From contig CATIUR010000005.1 of the NCBI GenBank assembly GCA_949592205.1, positions 129,165,277 to 129,229,276 on the forward strand: a stretch of DNA of 64,000 nucleotides, read 5' to 3'. How positions within the stretch are numbered: the first letter of the stretch is position 1; every line of letters starts with the position of its first letter. Both the position numbers and the translations under genes were made by a program. Source of the stretch: Helichrysum umbraculigerum. Taxonomy: Eukaryota; Streptophyta; Magnoliopsida; Asterales; Asteraceae. Below the pieces are notes generated by a model. That model saw only the letters and a program-made list of their open reading frames with translations, did not search any database and was not told where the DNA came from. Positions 1 through 11,123 of the stretch are shown here, piece after piece.

Positions 1-486
1 CCTACTCTCCTCACTACTCTCTTGGGCTTGTGTTGGTAGTTCAGTAAAGATTTTAGACATATTATAAGTAAAACTTCTAAGTATGTCTTCTTGTTCTTCA
101 ATCATTTCTTCAAGTGATTCGGAAGGAGGTGAGAAAACAGCATTACTGCTGAGAAAGGCTAAGGGCGTATCTCTCAAGTCAGGATTCTCAAAAGGTTGTG
201 GTATACTTACAAGGTGAGGTGAGTGTGGGCAGATTTCGAACGGTTGGGGATGAAAAGGTTGGCATGGATGTGGTTGGAAAGTCGTGGGGTCATTTTGATA
301 CAGTGTTTGAGGATCTAAGTACCCTAGGTTATCCGAATACATCATACTATGGCTTTGGAATTCTCCATCTACCTGGGTATTATCGCACATGCTACATCTA
401 ATTTGGATTAAATTAACAAGACTTTGCATTTGATCCAATCGTTCCCATTGATTTAACATTTCCCAAGGGTTCATAATAGATGGCAT
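1..486 (-). pseudogene. Gag-like ORF, left copy of E1, truncated by window edge
   Basis: From the ATG at 486-484 the frame stays open for 162 codons to the window edge. It matches the ORF at 7734-6349 almost codon for codon. It lacks the nonsense codon that interrupts the right copy at codon 21: here codon 21 is CAA (426-424). The zinc-knuckle segment near residues 31-43 is damaged instead. The right copy reads C-x2-C-x3-H-x4-C, whereas this copy has Gln for the His and Phe for the last Cys. So each copy carries a different lesion. Function: presumably nucleocapsid-type RNA binding, inferred from the knuckle pattern used by Athila gag proteins. Confidence 0.6.
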
Positions 487-661
487 AGGGAGAAGGTTTC
501 AGAATTAACGTTGTGGGTGAGAAGGGAACTAATCTAACCTAAGGTAATCCTAACTACGCTAAACTACGTGCAAAATGTAACTTTTGACAAGGATGGTAAG
601 TCCTGGTCAAAAGGATCTCTTAAAAACGAACTTATCTAAACAGGCTCCGAATCGTACTACC

Positions 662-679
662 ATCCCCGGCAACGGCGCG
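662..679 (-). promoter_or_regulatory. Primer-binding site, tRNA-Asp type (E1, left copy)
   Basis: The plus strand reads ATCCCCGGCAACGGCGC, the 3' end of plant tRNA-Asp(GUC) without the terminal CCA context. On the minus strand it is therefore a PBS just downstream of the LTR ending at 690. Ten bases separate the two, as in Athila/Tat elements. Confidence 0.85.
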
Positions 680-2516
680 AAAAACTTGATGCGCTCCCAA
701 CCGTCAGTGTCGTTGGTGTTGTTGCAACGGCTGAGCGGGCGATCAGGGTGTTTTAAAATTTGTTTTGCTCGGGGCCTAAACTTCCGAACTACCTACTGGT
801 ACTAGGTACTAGTACCTGATACTAGTATGTGGTAAGGATGATCAGGGTCGTCTCCAGACGGTCGAATTTGAAGCGGAGCTCGTTTGGACAATTCAGTCTT
901 CAAGATGGGGTTCAGATAGTTGGTTTTGTTTGGGTTTTTATCTAATTTAAACTACTAAAGCAATAAAACTAAAATGAACTAGCTAGCATATAAGGAACAA
1001 CTAAGGATAGGGAAGACGTGGTTTACCATGACTTGGGATAATATAATATCAGGATTGTGTTTTTGATGGGGAAATTATTAACTTGTTATGTTTAAAGGAA
1101 CAAATATGTAAGATCTAGGGGGTTATGTATCTAAGTCACTAGGACTTTCCTTCCTAGACCTTGTTAATACTTTTCTTAAGATCTAATTATTTTGATTTAT
1201 GACCTAGACCTCTTCTTTTCAAACAGTTATACATCCCTGGATTATTCACAGTTTGTCAAATCGTGTTTCATATGCAGACCATGCCTTTCAGTAATAGACG
1301 GTGTACTTTACATAGTAAATCCACAGCTTCTCACATCCAACATGCGGTCAAGAGCAATTGACAGTGAAGATGACACTCTAAACTAACTAAATGTAAAGCA
1401 GTGAAGAAATGTAAACCTAATATATACAAAGAGTGGTTTCACTGTGTCTTACTTATTGCATCTCTTGGGCACAGATAAGTACTTACCACAATTAAGGTTC
1501 ATGACTCCCTAATATCTAGGTTGTAGTCACGTGGATAACTGGAAAGGGTACTCCATAAATTAGGTCTGGTGTCATATATTTAAATGATAACAAAGTATAA
1601 TAATTCCCATTAATATAAGTTTCTTTTTATAAATTTAAACTATGTTGGAATGAGTTGTTTTTACGATCCTATCAACTAACTAACGTAGAGTTGTCCGCAA
1701 TCAGATAGAAGATATGTCACATGGATAGTAAACACAAATATTTACAATACACCGGAAGTTCTCCCAAATGTACTGAACACATCGGCCAACAACTACCCTC
1801 GAATCCTATTCCCCAATCTCGGTCGTCAGAGATGTCCGTATCATGGCATGGTCTATTGAATAAATAATCTCATAAATAGGTTTTACCCTACCGGAATAAG
1901 TTGGGGCAGTCTGGTCATAAGCGGTTGGCCAAACATGCCATCATTTGTTCATAATATTATAATTAAACAGAGATTCATTTATCACATTTATAGTATTGAT
2001 CCGTAATATAACTACCTTTGGTCGTTCTCAGACTTCCGTACGTTCGTACTCAGCACAAAGCGTTTACAGCACTATATCTGAGGACAGTCGAATAGGGGCC
2101 GTCATATTACTTCATAATATTTAATATTATCCCATTATAACTATCTAAATCATGGCAAACATATAAGCAACTACTCGCAGATCATGGCAATAAACATTTC
2201 TAATGTTAATAAATTGTAAACATCAAACAAGAACATTACAAATAATTAATAAAATAAATGATAGATATTACCCGTAATTATTGCGAGCAGAACAATGCTT
2301 ATATTACTTCCAAATATTCCAAAGCGTTACATTGCTAAGCTAGCTACTACTAACTACTACATAATTAATCTCCTACTTGTCTCTCACCAAATTAATTAAA
2401 TTAACTTAGAGAGAGAAAGTAGAGAGAAAAAGAAAATAAATGTTTGAAGAAATTGATCTTAGAGAGAAGTAAGAAAGATATGAAAGGTGTGTCTTCAAAT
2501 GAACCATGGAGGCCTC

Positions 2517-2524
2517 TATTTATA
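2517..2524 (-). promoter_or_regulatory. TATA box of E1 LTR
   Basis: The minus strand reads TATAAATAGAGG. The same box is at 29207-29214 in the other LTR copy. It lies about 55 bp downstream (in element orientation) of the GGTGCACC/GGTACC repeat array, so the array is in U3. Confidence 0.6.
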
Positions 2525-2578
2525 GTTGAAAGTTGGTGCATTTTAGCAACTTGAGGCTCATGGTAGCAAAAGGTGGAA

Positions 2579-2670
2579 AAGGTGGTGCACCGGGTACCAA
2601 AAAGCGCGTAAAGGTGGTGCACCGGGTACCAAAAAGCATGTAAAGGTGGTGCACCAGGTACACGCAAGGA
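2579..2670 (-). repeat. 32-bp tandem repeat with palindromic words GGTGCACC and GGTACC
   Basis: There are two full 32-bp units and a third partial one, each holding GGTGGTGCACCGGGTACC. The homologous LTR at 29263-29322 has one unit fewer, so the array length varies between copies of the same LTR. It sits just upstream of the TATA box on the minus strand. Confidence 0.75.
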
Positions 2671-3276
2671 CCAAAAAGCTGAAATGGGATGGGTGACAGG
2701 TAGCAGGCGCCGACTGCATGGCAGGGGGTGGCGGCTGTGTGGCAGCCGGCCTGGTACATCCATGCTGCAGCCCCGGTTCACTTTCTTTTGCTCGTTTCCT
2801 GATTCGTGCGTATCTTCTTCGTTATGCGTCCATTTTAGTTGATTCTCTTTGCATTGGATTCGTTTTTTAAAAACGAAGACTTTGACGAAAAGATATCCCA
2901 AAAATATGTCTCCCATCTTTGGATGTTTTGTACAAATCGTTTGGATCTTCCGGCGTACGTAGAATCTTCATTCTTCGTCCGTTTTTGTTGATTCTTCTTC
3001 TGTTGGATTCGTAATTTGAAAACGAACATCTTGGATGAGATAGATGTTGGTGATGGGCAATTTTTTCTTGAAATCTCATTTTGATGCCTTGAATCTTCAA
3101 ACGTGCGTGGAATCTTCGTTTTTCATCCGTTTTGCTTGATTTTTATTGTGCAACCTTGTTATGACCATCTTGGCATAATTTCATTGATTTGTACTATATT
3201 TGAGTTAAAATGCCAAGAATCATTTCAGAATGAGAGAGATATCGGTAGTAAAAACGTGACTTTTTACGCGATATCA

Positions 3277-3900
3277 AGTATCCCACACTTAGAACGTTGC
3301 TTGTCCTCAAGCAAACTCATTCATAAAAGGCCTTTAGAAAGATTCTAGATACACATATGTTTTAGAAATACTATTTTCAAAGAATATAAAGCTCCAGTTA
3401 TGAAAGAATTCTTATGAGAAACTAAGGGTTTATAGAATTTGATACTTTCTTCAAGCAACTTAGATGGTAATCATGATTAGGCAATCCTTGCAGTGGGTTA
3501 CTCAAATCAATCAGGTGTTTAGGGTTTCCTACTTGCTAGTGTCAATCACTCAGATGGCCAGTCATGCATCATTCTCGTCATAGGCTTGATCAAAATCAAA
3601 TCTCCATCACTTTGGAAGAGAACGGTACTAATCTTTCAAGACATCTTAAAAAGGAATCGGGTTTTTGGTTTGGAGAGATGAAGAAGGTGTATGGTGAGTA
3701 AGAAGGAGAGTATTTTTGGGTTTTCTTTTCTTGTATCTTCTTGAAACTGGGTATTTTTCCGAGAAAGTCTCTTTTGGAATTTCTCAAATTTGAAAAGACT
3801 TAATGTTGCAATCCTTTTTTGGGTTTTAATTTTTCCTTTTTTGGACATTCTTGAGTAGTGCCGGCATGTATATTTTTCTACTTTTTCTTTTTCTCTCGTT

Positions 3901-3967
<67 letters not shown>

Positions 3968-6290
3968 GCCGGCTTTACCAAGGAATATTTTTCTGGTCCG
4001 AAGGGTTTCTTTTGGCATTGGGTTGCGAAATTGTGTTGGCTTTTCTTGTGGAAATTTGGGAAATTGAGAGTGTCTATGAAAATTTTGGAAGACATGACTT
4101 CCGTGGTTTCGGGATGAAGGTTCAAAAGGGAGGTTAGGTTGGATAGTGGGTGTGAAGAGTGAGTGGATGTTTGATGGTTGAGGGAGTCGGGAATTCCTTA
4201 GAAAATATCAATATAGATTGTACATGTACCATGTATGGCACTCATCGGTGTGATCTCGAAATGTATTACAAGAGCAAGTTCTAATTCAAATACATGCATC
4301 GGCACACACATGAAACGAAAAGTGAAGCATTTTAGGATGAATGCTCAATATGGGCTCAAACCTCACGAATCGAATATTTTGGTCATGGTGTGCCTAGTCA
4401 TATGTTGCCTTTTTGGTCCGTATCTTATTCTAAGAAAACCGTTTTGCTTCTTTGTTAAAACTCAATTCTTGCTGTAATTTATATTTTCGGAAAATAGAGG
4501 TTCTAAAGAATGTTGCTTTTGAATCAAAAATTTTGAAAACTTCTTCATTTTTAGCCTTTTAATGAAAATATTGTTTATTTTACGGACAAGAGGTTAAACT
4601 TGCGGTTGCAGACCGTATATCCCACACTTAGAGGAACATTGTCCCTAATGTTCAAATCTATGTATTGAACACCTCTTGTCGAAGTATCCCTCACTTAGAA
4701 TTTCTACTAATTATGGAAAATATCTTAGTATTTTGTGGATTCCAAGGATCCCACACTTTGTTTGGGATGGGATATAGGTCGATATAATCTTGCAAAAACA
4801 GATAAATGAACTAGAGAAATGAACGCATAACTCCCCTATCATCTATACGACTGTGAGCTGAGGATCTGAGTGGTCGACTGTGTCAGCTCCAATGTTTTCT
4901 GAACTTGGTTTGCATCAGCCTTCATGTACTGAACTCGAGCTCCAGCAGTATAACCTTTCTTCAATACCTCAACCAGTTTCCTCATTAAAATAACTAAGAA
5001 CTAAATGATAGATTGCAGAAAATGAAGTGATGTCGCCCTCCGGACACAAGCATAATCAACCAATAAACACCAAATGTTGGATAGAGTTTAATGGACAAAG
5101 ATCCTAATCTTCAAGAGCCACTGCTGTAACTCAACTGCTCCTAATGATCTGAAAGTGTTGAAATCAATGACCATGAATCTTTATTACCCGAGATCTTTTA
5201 CCGACAACTGATGTAATGAATCTGATGTTGTTCTTTTATCGACTGAGATCTCTAGTTTCCAAATTGTTCCCGTATCTATTCCTTTGTCTGAATAGTCCCT
5301 GAGGGTGATGGTTGTATGTGTGAAGGGGTGGATGGATGGCTGAATGTGGGTGGATATGGTGATGATGGTTTAGGGTTCCATTATGTGGCAAGGTTTAGCT
5401 ATAGGACTTGGAATTTGTGGGCATATATGATGAGTATTGAGCTGGTCAACTTGATGAACTAGTCATAGACAACTAGAAATCATCTTTATAACTAGAAGTG
5501 TCATCTCTTGTCCCCTACAAAGCAATGCTCCAAAGATTCCCATACTCAATGAACTGTAAGCTCCTCTTGTTGTCTTTCCATTATCTTTAAAGATTCTTTA
5601 TCCATAGGCGTCAGTCCCTGTCTGTTACAAGTAGATCAAACAAACATGATCTAACAAACAAGTGATTATTCTCCAAATCATAGATTCACTGGTTTGCGAA
5701 AAACCTATCAAAGTGAGTGCTTTGTAGATGAAACAAACCAATGTATGACTTTGAGTTTAATCTCACACAGAAAGTGTTAGTTGCCTATAATTTCATCGCA
5801 GCACAAATAACAGACATGGAAATACCAGTATTATCAGTTGAATCAGGCAGCCAAGTATAAAGATATCCAAAGCACATATTTTTAAACGAGTTCGAGCATA
5901 ATACATATATCGACATACAATCATGTTATCTGATTAAGCATTAGTATCTCATGTATGTTCACAATAATATATGTAAGTACCTCAAATGCTCGAAACATGT
6001 CAGTGGGTGTTTAGAATGACTAAGGCTCCTAACTCCTAGTAGGTTTCCATTTTTGTGAGTGAAAGGGATAACAAGAACTTTAGAAAATGGTGAAAAATAG
6101 ATGTTGCAATAAATTCCAAACGACTGGGAGTAGGAAGTATTAAGGTTTGACAAAAAATTTTTTGACTTTTAACGAAGTATTTTCGCAAGCCATCCATTTT
6201 TGTTCATAAAGATAGAAAACTTGGAACATTCATTTTAGGGTTTCATTTCTACTTATTGGGTTAGCTAATTTTACCATAACTATGTTAAAC
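3277..6290 (-). other. E1 3' non-coding region with polypurine tract and TAAGTGTGGGAT motifs
   Basis: This is about 3 kb without a supported gene. The polypurine tract is at 3277-3290 (minus AAGTGTGGGATACT), directly beside the LTR. The same AAGTGTGGGAT word recurs at 4618-4629 and in degenerate form near 4686 and 4748. A block at 4618-4655 is shared with E8 (59365-59400), and a block at 3277-3320 is shared with E8 (60890-60930). This ties E1 to the Athila-like lineage. A long (AT)n microsatellite is at 3904-3965. The remainder holds no motif I recognise. Confidence 0.7.
3904..3965. repeat. (AT)n microsatellite
   Basis: An uninterrupted AT dinucleotide run of about 60 bp. It produces spurious Tyr-Ile repeat ORFs on both strands, which are not genes. 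Confidence 0.95.
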
Positions 6291-6315
6291 ACGGGTTGCC
6301 TCCCGAGAAGCGCTT
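6291..6315 (-). other. Conserved Athila-type motif downstream of the coding region
   Basis: The minus strand contains CGCTTCTCGGGAGGCAACCC immediately 3' of the gag-like ORF. The same motif follows the coding region of E8 at about 58645-58664. Athila/Tat-group elements commonly carry a near-identical GCGCTTGTTGGGAGGCAACCC word at this place (from memory). Its function is unknown to me. Confidence 0.7.
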
Positions 6316-6348
6316 ATTTTTGTTCAAGTCTCTAGCTTGACTCCAAAC

Positions 6349-7734
6349 CTATTTCTTGGGAAATCTAGGGGGCTCCCTTGCATCCATCAGTAGACACAAG
6401 CGGAAGTATTGGAACATACCTAAGTGATTAAAGCAGATTATGGTTAAGGTATGTCCAATCAGTGGAAGAGGCATGGTAAAGTGAGTGATTTGTTTTATTT
6501 GAGGTAAAACAAAGCTCTCGACTTTTTCTACGTCTTTTGTTTTGGGTTGTTTGGGTTTGTCAAAGAGGTCCTCATCACTCCACGACGTGTACATCGTTAT
6601 GTAATGGGGAGATGGTTTGTAGGGTGCTCTTGATGCAAAACCCACCTTGCTTCCTAAAGCCTTTGGTTGGATGATAATGTTGTACTCTGGGCATGGAGAT
6701 GGGACAATGTCCATTAGTGTCTCCAATTTTGTAGCAACGTTATCATCAAATACTTGGGTATTTGTCTCCTCTAAGGTACTAGTGAAGTCTATTAAATCAG
6801 GAAGTGAATCAATCAAAGGGATTTTCGGGATACAGTCAACCACAACTGGTTGTGGGACGTGTTCAACCATATCAGTTTGAATGAGTTCACTACTCAGAGT
6901 CGGTATGTGTTCCTTCAATTCATGTGAAGTTGAGTCTTCTATGTAAATCTCCAAATTCGGGCTTTCCATCTAGATCTCCTCGTCTACTTCGTCATCCTCG
7001 TCACTCCGACCGAAAGTTTTGAGTTGTAGTGGTTCGGAAAGTTCTTCTAGAACAAACCCTCCGTCGGTTTTTGACGTTGATAGGTCGGGAATAGGTGAAT
7101 GTGAAGGTTTAGAAGATTGGGTTGGTGGGGGAGTTGAAGGGATATTGTAACCAAACTCATGAGAATGTAAGTCTGTATTTGTTGTAATAGATGTGGTATG
7201 TGTGCATCTCTCAACTTTCTGTATCCTAGAGTTGGCTCCATCTTGATTCCTACTCTCCTCACTACTCTCTTGGGCTTGTGTTGGTAGTTCAGTAAAGATT
7301 TTAGACATATTATAAGTAAAACTTCTAAGTATGTCTTCTTGTTCTTTAATCATTTCTTCAAGTGATTCGGAAGGAGGTGAGAAAACAGCATTACTGCTGA
7401 GAAAGGCTAAGGGAGTATCTCTCAAGTCAGGATTCTCATAAGGTTGTGGTATACTTACAAGGTGAGGTGAGTGTGGGCAGATTTCGAACGGTTGGGGATG
7501 AAAAGGTTGGCATGGATGTGGTTGGAAAGTCGTGGGGTCATTTTGATACAGTGTTTGAGGATCTAAGTACCCTAGGTTATCCGAATACATCATACTATGG
7601 CTTTGGCATTCTCCATCTATGTGGGTATTATCGCACATGCTACATCTAATTTGGATTGAATTAACAAGACTTTACATTTGATCCAATCGTTCCCATTGAT
7701 TTAACATTTCCCAAGGGTTCATAATAGATGGCAT
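6349..7734 (-). pseudogene. E1 gag-like ORF, right copy, broken by two in-frame stops
   Basis: One reading frame runs from the ATG at 7734 to the stop at 6349 (about 460 codons). It is interrupted by TAA at 7674-7672 (codon 21; CAA in the left copy) and TAG at 6972-6970. Near the N-terminus is CSMCDNTHIDGEC, a C-x2-C-x3-H-x4-C zinc knuckle of the Athila gag pattern. It is followed by a Pro-rich, Asn/Gln-rich stretch and an acidic patch (residues about 245-255). No protease, RT, RNase H or integrase motif is present. I read it as the C-terminal part of an Athila gag turned into a stand-alone ORF. Coding capacity alone would make E1 non-autonomous even without the stops. Confidence 0.65.
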
Positions 7735-7909
7735 AGGGAGAAGGTTTCAGAATTAGCGTTGTGGGTGAGAAGGGAACTAATCTAACCTAAGGTAATCCTA
7801 ACTACGCTAAACTACGTGCAAAATGTAACTTTTGACAAGGATGGTAAGTCCTGGTCAAAAGGATCTCTTAAAAACGAACTTATCTAAACAGGCTCCGAAT
7901 CGTACTACC

Positions 7910-7927
7910 ATCCCCGGCAACGGCGCG
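7910..7927 (-). promoter_or_regulatory. Primer-binding site, tRNA-Asp type (E1, right copy)
   Basis: Identical to the PBS at 662-679, with the same 10-bp spacing to the LTR that starts at 7938. Confidence 0.85.
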
Positions 7928-7937
7928 AAAAACTTGA

Positions 7938-8528
7938 TGCGCTCCCAACCGTCAGTGTCGTTGGTGTTGTTGCAACGGCTGAGCGGGCGATCAGGGTGTT
8001 TTAAAATTTGTTTTGCTCGGGGCCTAAACTTCCGAACTACCTACTGGTACTAGGTACTAGTACCTGATACTAGTATGTGGTAAGGATGATCAGGGTCGTC
8101 TCCAGACGGTCGAATTTGAAGCGGAGCTCGTTTGGACAATTCAGTCTTCAAGATGGGGTTCAGATAGTTGGTTTTGTTTTGGTTTTTATCTAATTTAAAC
8201 TACTAAAGCAATTAAACTAAAATGAACTAGCAAGCATATAAGGAACAACTAAGGATAGGGAAGACGTGGTTTACCATGACTTGGGATAATATAATATCGG
8301 GATTGTGTTTATAATGGGGAAATTATTAACTTGTTATGTTTAAAGGAACAAATATGTAAGATCTAGGGGGTTATGTATCTAAGTCACTAGGACTTTCCTT
8401 CCTAGACCTTGTTAATACTTTTCTTAAGATCTAATTACTTTGATTTATGACCTAGACCTCTCCTTTTCAAACAGTTATACATCCCTGGATTATTCGCAGT
8501 TTGTCAAAACGTGTTTCATATGCAGACC
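7938..8528 (-). repeat. E1 right LTR, PBS-proximal part
   Basis: Nearly identical to 690-1280 of the other LTR up to TGCAGACC. The sequence then switches abruptly to a gypsy LTR (E2). The remaining LTR continues at 29067. The piece equivalent to about 1281-2376 is absent, so the E2/E3 insertion was accompanied by a deletion of about 1.1 kb. Confidence 0.8.
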
Positions 8529-10891
8529 CCCAAATTATGATGCGGAAGCGGTTCGGGTCGGGGCACGACTAATCAATATACACATCACAAAAATATATAA
8601 TGAACGACCACTATATGCGTCGCTTTGAACTTGTATTGATAAAAACAAACGTTTACATCAAAAATATAGCTACATTAGCTCGGTTGAAATTGAGAGATTT
8701 AAGTACATAATTAATTTATACAAAATATAATAATGCAGCTAAATCTCTGATTTGTTTGCATGCTGACTCGAGCTAATTTGCCTTGATTGAGCAGTCCAAC
8801 CTACTGCTGGTTACCTGTGATACATGCTAAAATGGGTCAGCGAAACGCTGGTGAGCTCACAGGTTTGTATGTCAACACATATTTGTATGAACCGCAAGAT
8901 TTATAATTGAATTTATAAAGCAATTAAGCAAAATAAAAGTTATACAGCCATGAGCACATAGTCTGAGCTTAACTTGAGTTGTCAGACCCACTTAAGGAAA
9001 CCTAACTTGAAATGCCTCCTACGAGTGCCCAATCCACACTCGTCTTCCCAAATGCTAATACGTCCGTTTGACCAGTTAGTGCGTGCTAACCCGGACGAGG
9101 ATTGTCAATCCTATATGATATCATATACTAACATTCACGCTACTACGTATTACCAGAGTATGCTATGGAGGGCTTTAAATTGATTAGCTTGAAACTCATG
9201 TAGTATTTGATTTGATTTGTACTTGCGTTCAACTTGTAAAACAAAATGAGCAATAATATCACACCCCTTATGAAAAGCAGTGAAATAGGGGCCATGAGAC
9301 TCACCTGAGTCTTGAATGTTTGAATTAATAACTTGGATTAATTTGCCTTGAAGTGTTGTCCGAAGACTGGTAACCTGAAGGTGTCCATGACACGCAACGG
9401 TTATTAATTGTTTAGGCATCTCGAAAGACTACCTTTGTAATTGTTTTGTCCAAATTACCCCGATTTGGTTGATTGACTTGTCCAAATTACTACTATTTGG
9501 TTGATTGACTTGAATATTTGAAAACGTGTACGGCCCGTTGGTGATTGTTTTGTAATGAAATTCTCAACGTTATTATCTTGTTTTTCGAAGTATTATGCTT
9601 GTATCGTATGTACCAATGTATTTCCGAAGTCGTGTAGTTTAAAAGTTTAAGGTTTTCCAAATCCAATACTTAGTGAAAATCTGAGTTTTTAAACATTCTA
9701 TTTTATGCGACACAATATGCGACATAAAGTTGATAATGCGACACAATGGTTGTGTCGCATGGAAGTGCGACACAATGAGCTTAGCGACACAAGGGTTGTG
9801 TCGCATAAGCGTACGATGCTGATTTAACAGCGACATAGTGTTTGTGTCACATGGGATTTGCGACATAAGGTGAGACATAACATTGTGTCGCAAAAGGTCC
9901 GACATAACTAGGTTTTTACAACACAAAATACGACATAAGTGATTTTATACGACACAACCTGCGACACAAGGCTTGTGTCGCAAAGATGAACACCAGCCCA
10001 GTACCCAGCGACTGTCGAGATTTTCCAATTCAAAACTCAAATCTAAATCGTGTTTTCCCCTTAGTAAAGGACATATATACACTTGAATAAACCGTTAATA
10101 TGTAAAAATAAGCTAAAACGAGAGGTTTCGGGATTTTGTCGGAAACTTACAAAGTGTCGAATCGAAAATCCGAAAAGATGAGGTTGTAGATCGTTGTGTG
10201 GTGATTCCTTTTCTCTAATTATTTCGACGATTTGAGTTCGTTTGATGGTAGTATTTTATGATTTAAGGTGGTGGTGGTGATAGTTTTCTTGGAAGAGAAA
10301 AGAGAGAGAAAAGGGAAAGTGTAGGTGAAAGAAATGAAGAAGAAAATGAGGAGGGAGTGGGGTTTTGGTGAAAGCCTCACTTCCTCAGCTCCTGCATTCG
10401 TGCTCCGTGCGGTATTCGTTTTTCCCAATCATTTAAACGTTAAATAATTATTTTACATGTTTAATTATACGTTTTAAAAATACGAATATTTATTCGATAT
10501 TTTTGTTGAAGTATTTCATAAAATACTTAATAGTTGCGTTATAAAAATATAACGTTATCTCGTTTTGTTTGTTTGCGCGTTTACATTTTAATTGCGTAAT
10601 CATCGATTGTATGTTATGAATTGTGTACGAAATATTATAAAATAATTTTTTTGGATCCAAGTGTATCTTTAAATAACATTGTATTATTTAAATTAAATTA
10701 TTCACCAACGTCCGTATTTAATTGATCGAAACAAGTTCGGTTTGAAACTTGTACGATTTAATTAAATCGCATTCTTGTATATATTCAACAACATATATAT
10801 TGATACATTAATTAGCCTAACACAGAACTAATTACATGTATTAAAACTTGATTAGGCACTAATTACTAGTCCTAATTTGACGGGTGTCACA
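8529..10891 (-). repeat. E2: Ty3/gypsy LTR, minus strand, lacking only its terminal bases
   Basis: On the minus strand it starts TGTGACACCCGTCAAATTAGG at 10891 next to a polypurine tract and runs to CAAATTTGGGG-like sequence at 8529, where the final GTTACA is lost. It is homologous along its length to the solo LTR E9 (52085-54558) and to the E7 LTRs. It carries the GCGACACAA/TTGTGTCGC array (9707-9981), the block GTAAGTTTCCGACAAAATCC (about 10131-10150) and the donor-like CAG|GTGAGT (boundary 9305/9304). No gene is seen. Confidence 0.8.
9707..9981. repeat. Palindromic word array GCGACACAA/TTGTGTCGC (E2 LTR)
   Basis: Repeated inverted pairs with 9-bp arms around 3-nt centres (centres TGG, GGG, GGC and others), plus half-sites such as GCGACATAA. 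The array starts about 900 bp into the LTR, matching its position in E3, E7 and E9. Confidence 0.85.
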
Positions 10892-10951
10892 TTCTCCCCC
10901 TGTTAGAAGAATTTCGTCCCGAAATTTAAGTCGAAGTCATGTTAGAAGTAG
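10892..10951 (-). other. E2 polypurine tract and internal 3' stub
   Basis: The minus strand reads AAATTTCGGGACGAAATTC then AACAGGGGGAGAA before the LTR, the same as the end of E7 (43999-44037). After about 60 bp the sequence jumps at about 10951 to the opposite-strand E3 family. The rest of E2 is therefore missing. Confidence 0.75.
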
Positions 10952-11123
10952 CATACTAAACTATACCGCGAGTATACTAAATCGTTAAAACTTTTCTGGC
11001 AACAATTGAGCGCCACGCAAATTGGTATTATTATTGATGACATGACTTATCGGAGAACATACGCCGCGGGCGATCCGACTTGATTTTAAATCTCGGGACG
11101 AGATTTCTCTAACATGGTGAGAA
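10952..11123 (+). pseudogene. E3-family 3' internal remnant
   Basis: Nearly identical to 15713-15885, the stretch between the E3 gag and its 3' LTR. It precedes the first E3 LTR, so it is the tail of another copy of the same family left by a tandem or recombination event. It ends in a polypurine-like ACATGGTGAGAA. Confidence 0.75.

Larger units (their letters stand above)
690..3276 (-). repeat. E1 LTR, complete copy (about 2.6 kb)
   Basis: On the minus strand it begins TGATATCGCG at 3276 next to the polypurine tract and ends CA at 690 next to the PBS. It matches 7938-8528 (its 690-1278) and 29067-29939 (its 2377-3276). It contains a TATA box at 2517-2524, a 32-bp repeat array with palindromic words at 2579-2670, and imperfect 130-150 bp repeats at about 2810-3230 built around TTGATTC and GGATTCGT. 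The middle third (about 1280-2376) is AT-rich with no feature that I recognise. Small ORFs here are not supported as genes. Confidence 0.8.

Noticed and set aside
662..679. Match to the 3' end of tRNA-Asp as a possible tRNA gene
   Set aside because: Only the 3' 17 bases match and they sit next to an LTR. It is a primer-binding site, like 7910-7927 and 51759-51776.
198..805. Plus-strand small ORFs at 198-401 and 584-805 and their duplicates at 7446-7649 and 7832-8053
   Set aside because: They are antisense to the gag-like ORF or lie over the PBS/LTR. Duplication of the element explains their apparent conservation.
2401..2916. Minus-strand 171-aa ORF with repeated WYPVHHLYALFGTRCTT-like sequence
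   Set aside because: The repeats are the 32-bp LTR tandem units and the frame crosses the TATA box. Not a gene.
3851..4125. Tyr-Ile repeat ORFs at 3826-4125, and similarly at 35198-35440
   Set aside because: These are translations of AT microsatellites with no other coding signal.
9707..9981. Regularly repeated palindromes could suggest a CRISPR-like array
   Set aside because: Spacers are too short and irregular, the repeats are inverted pairs rather than direct repeats, and the context is a plant LTR.
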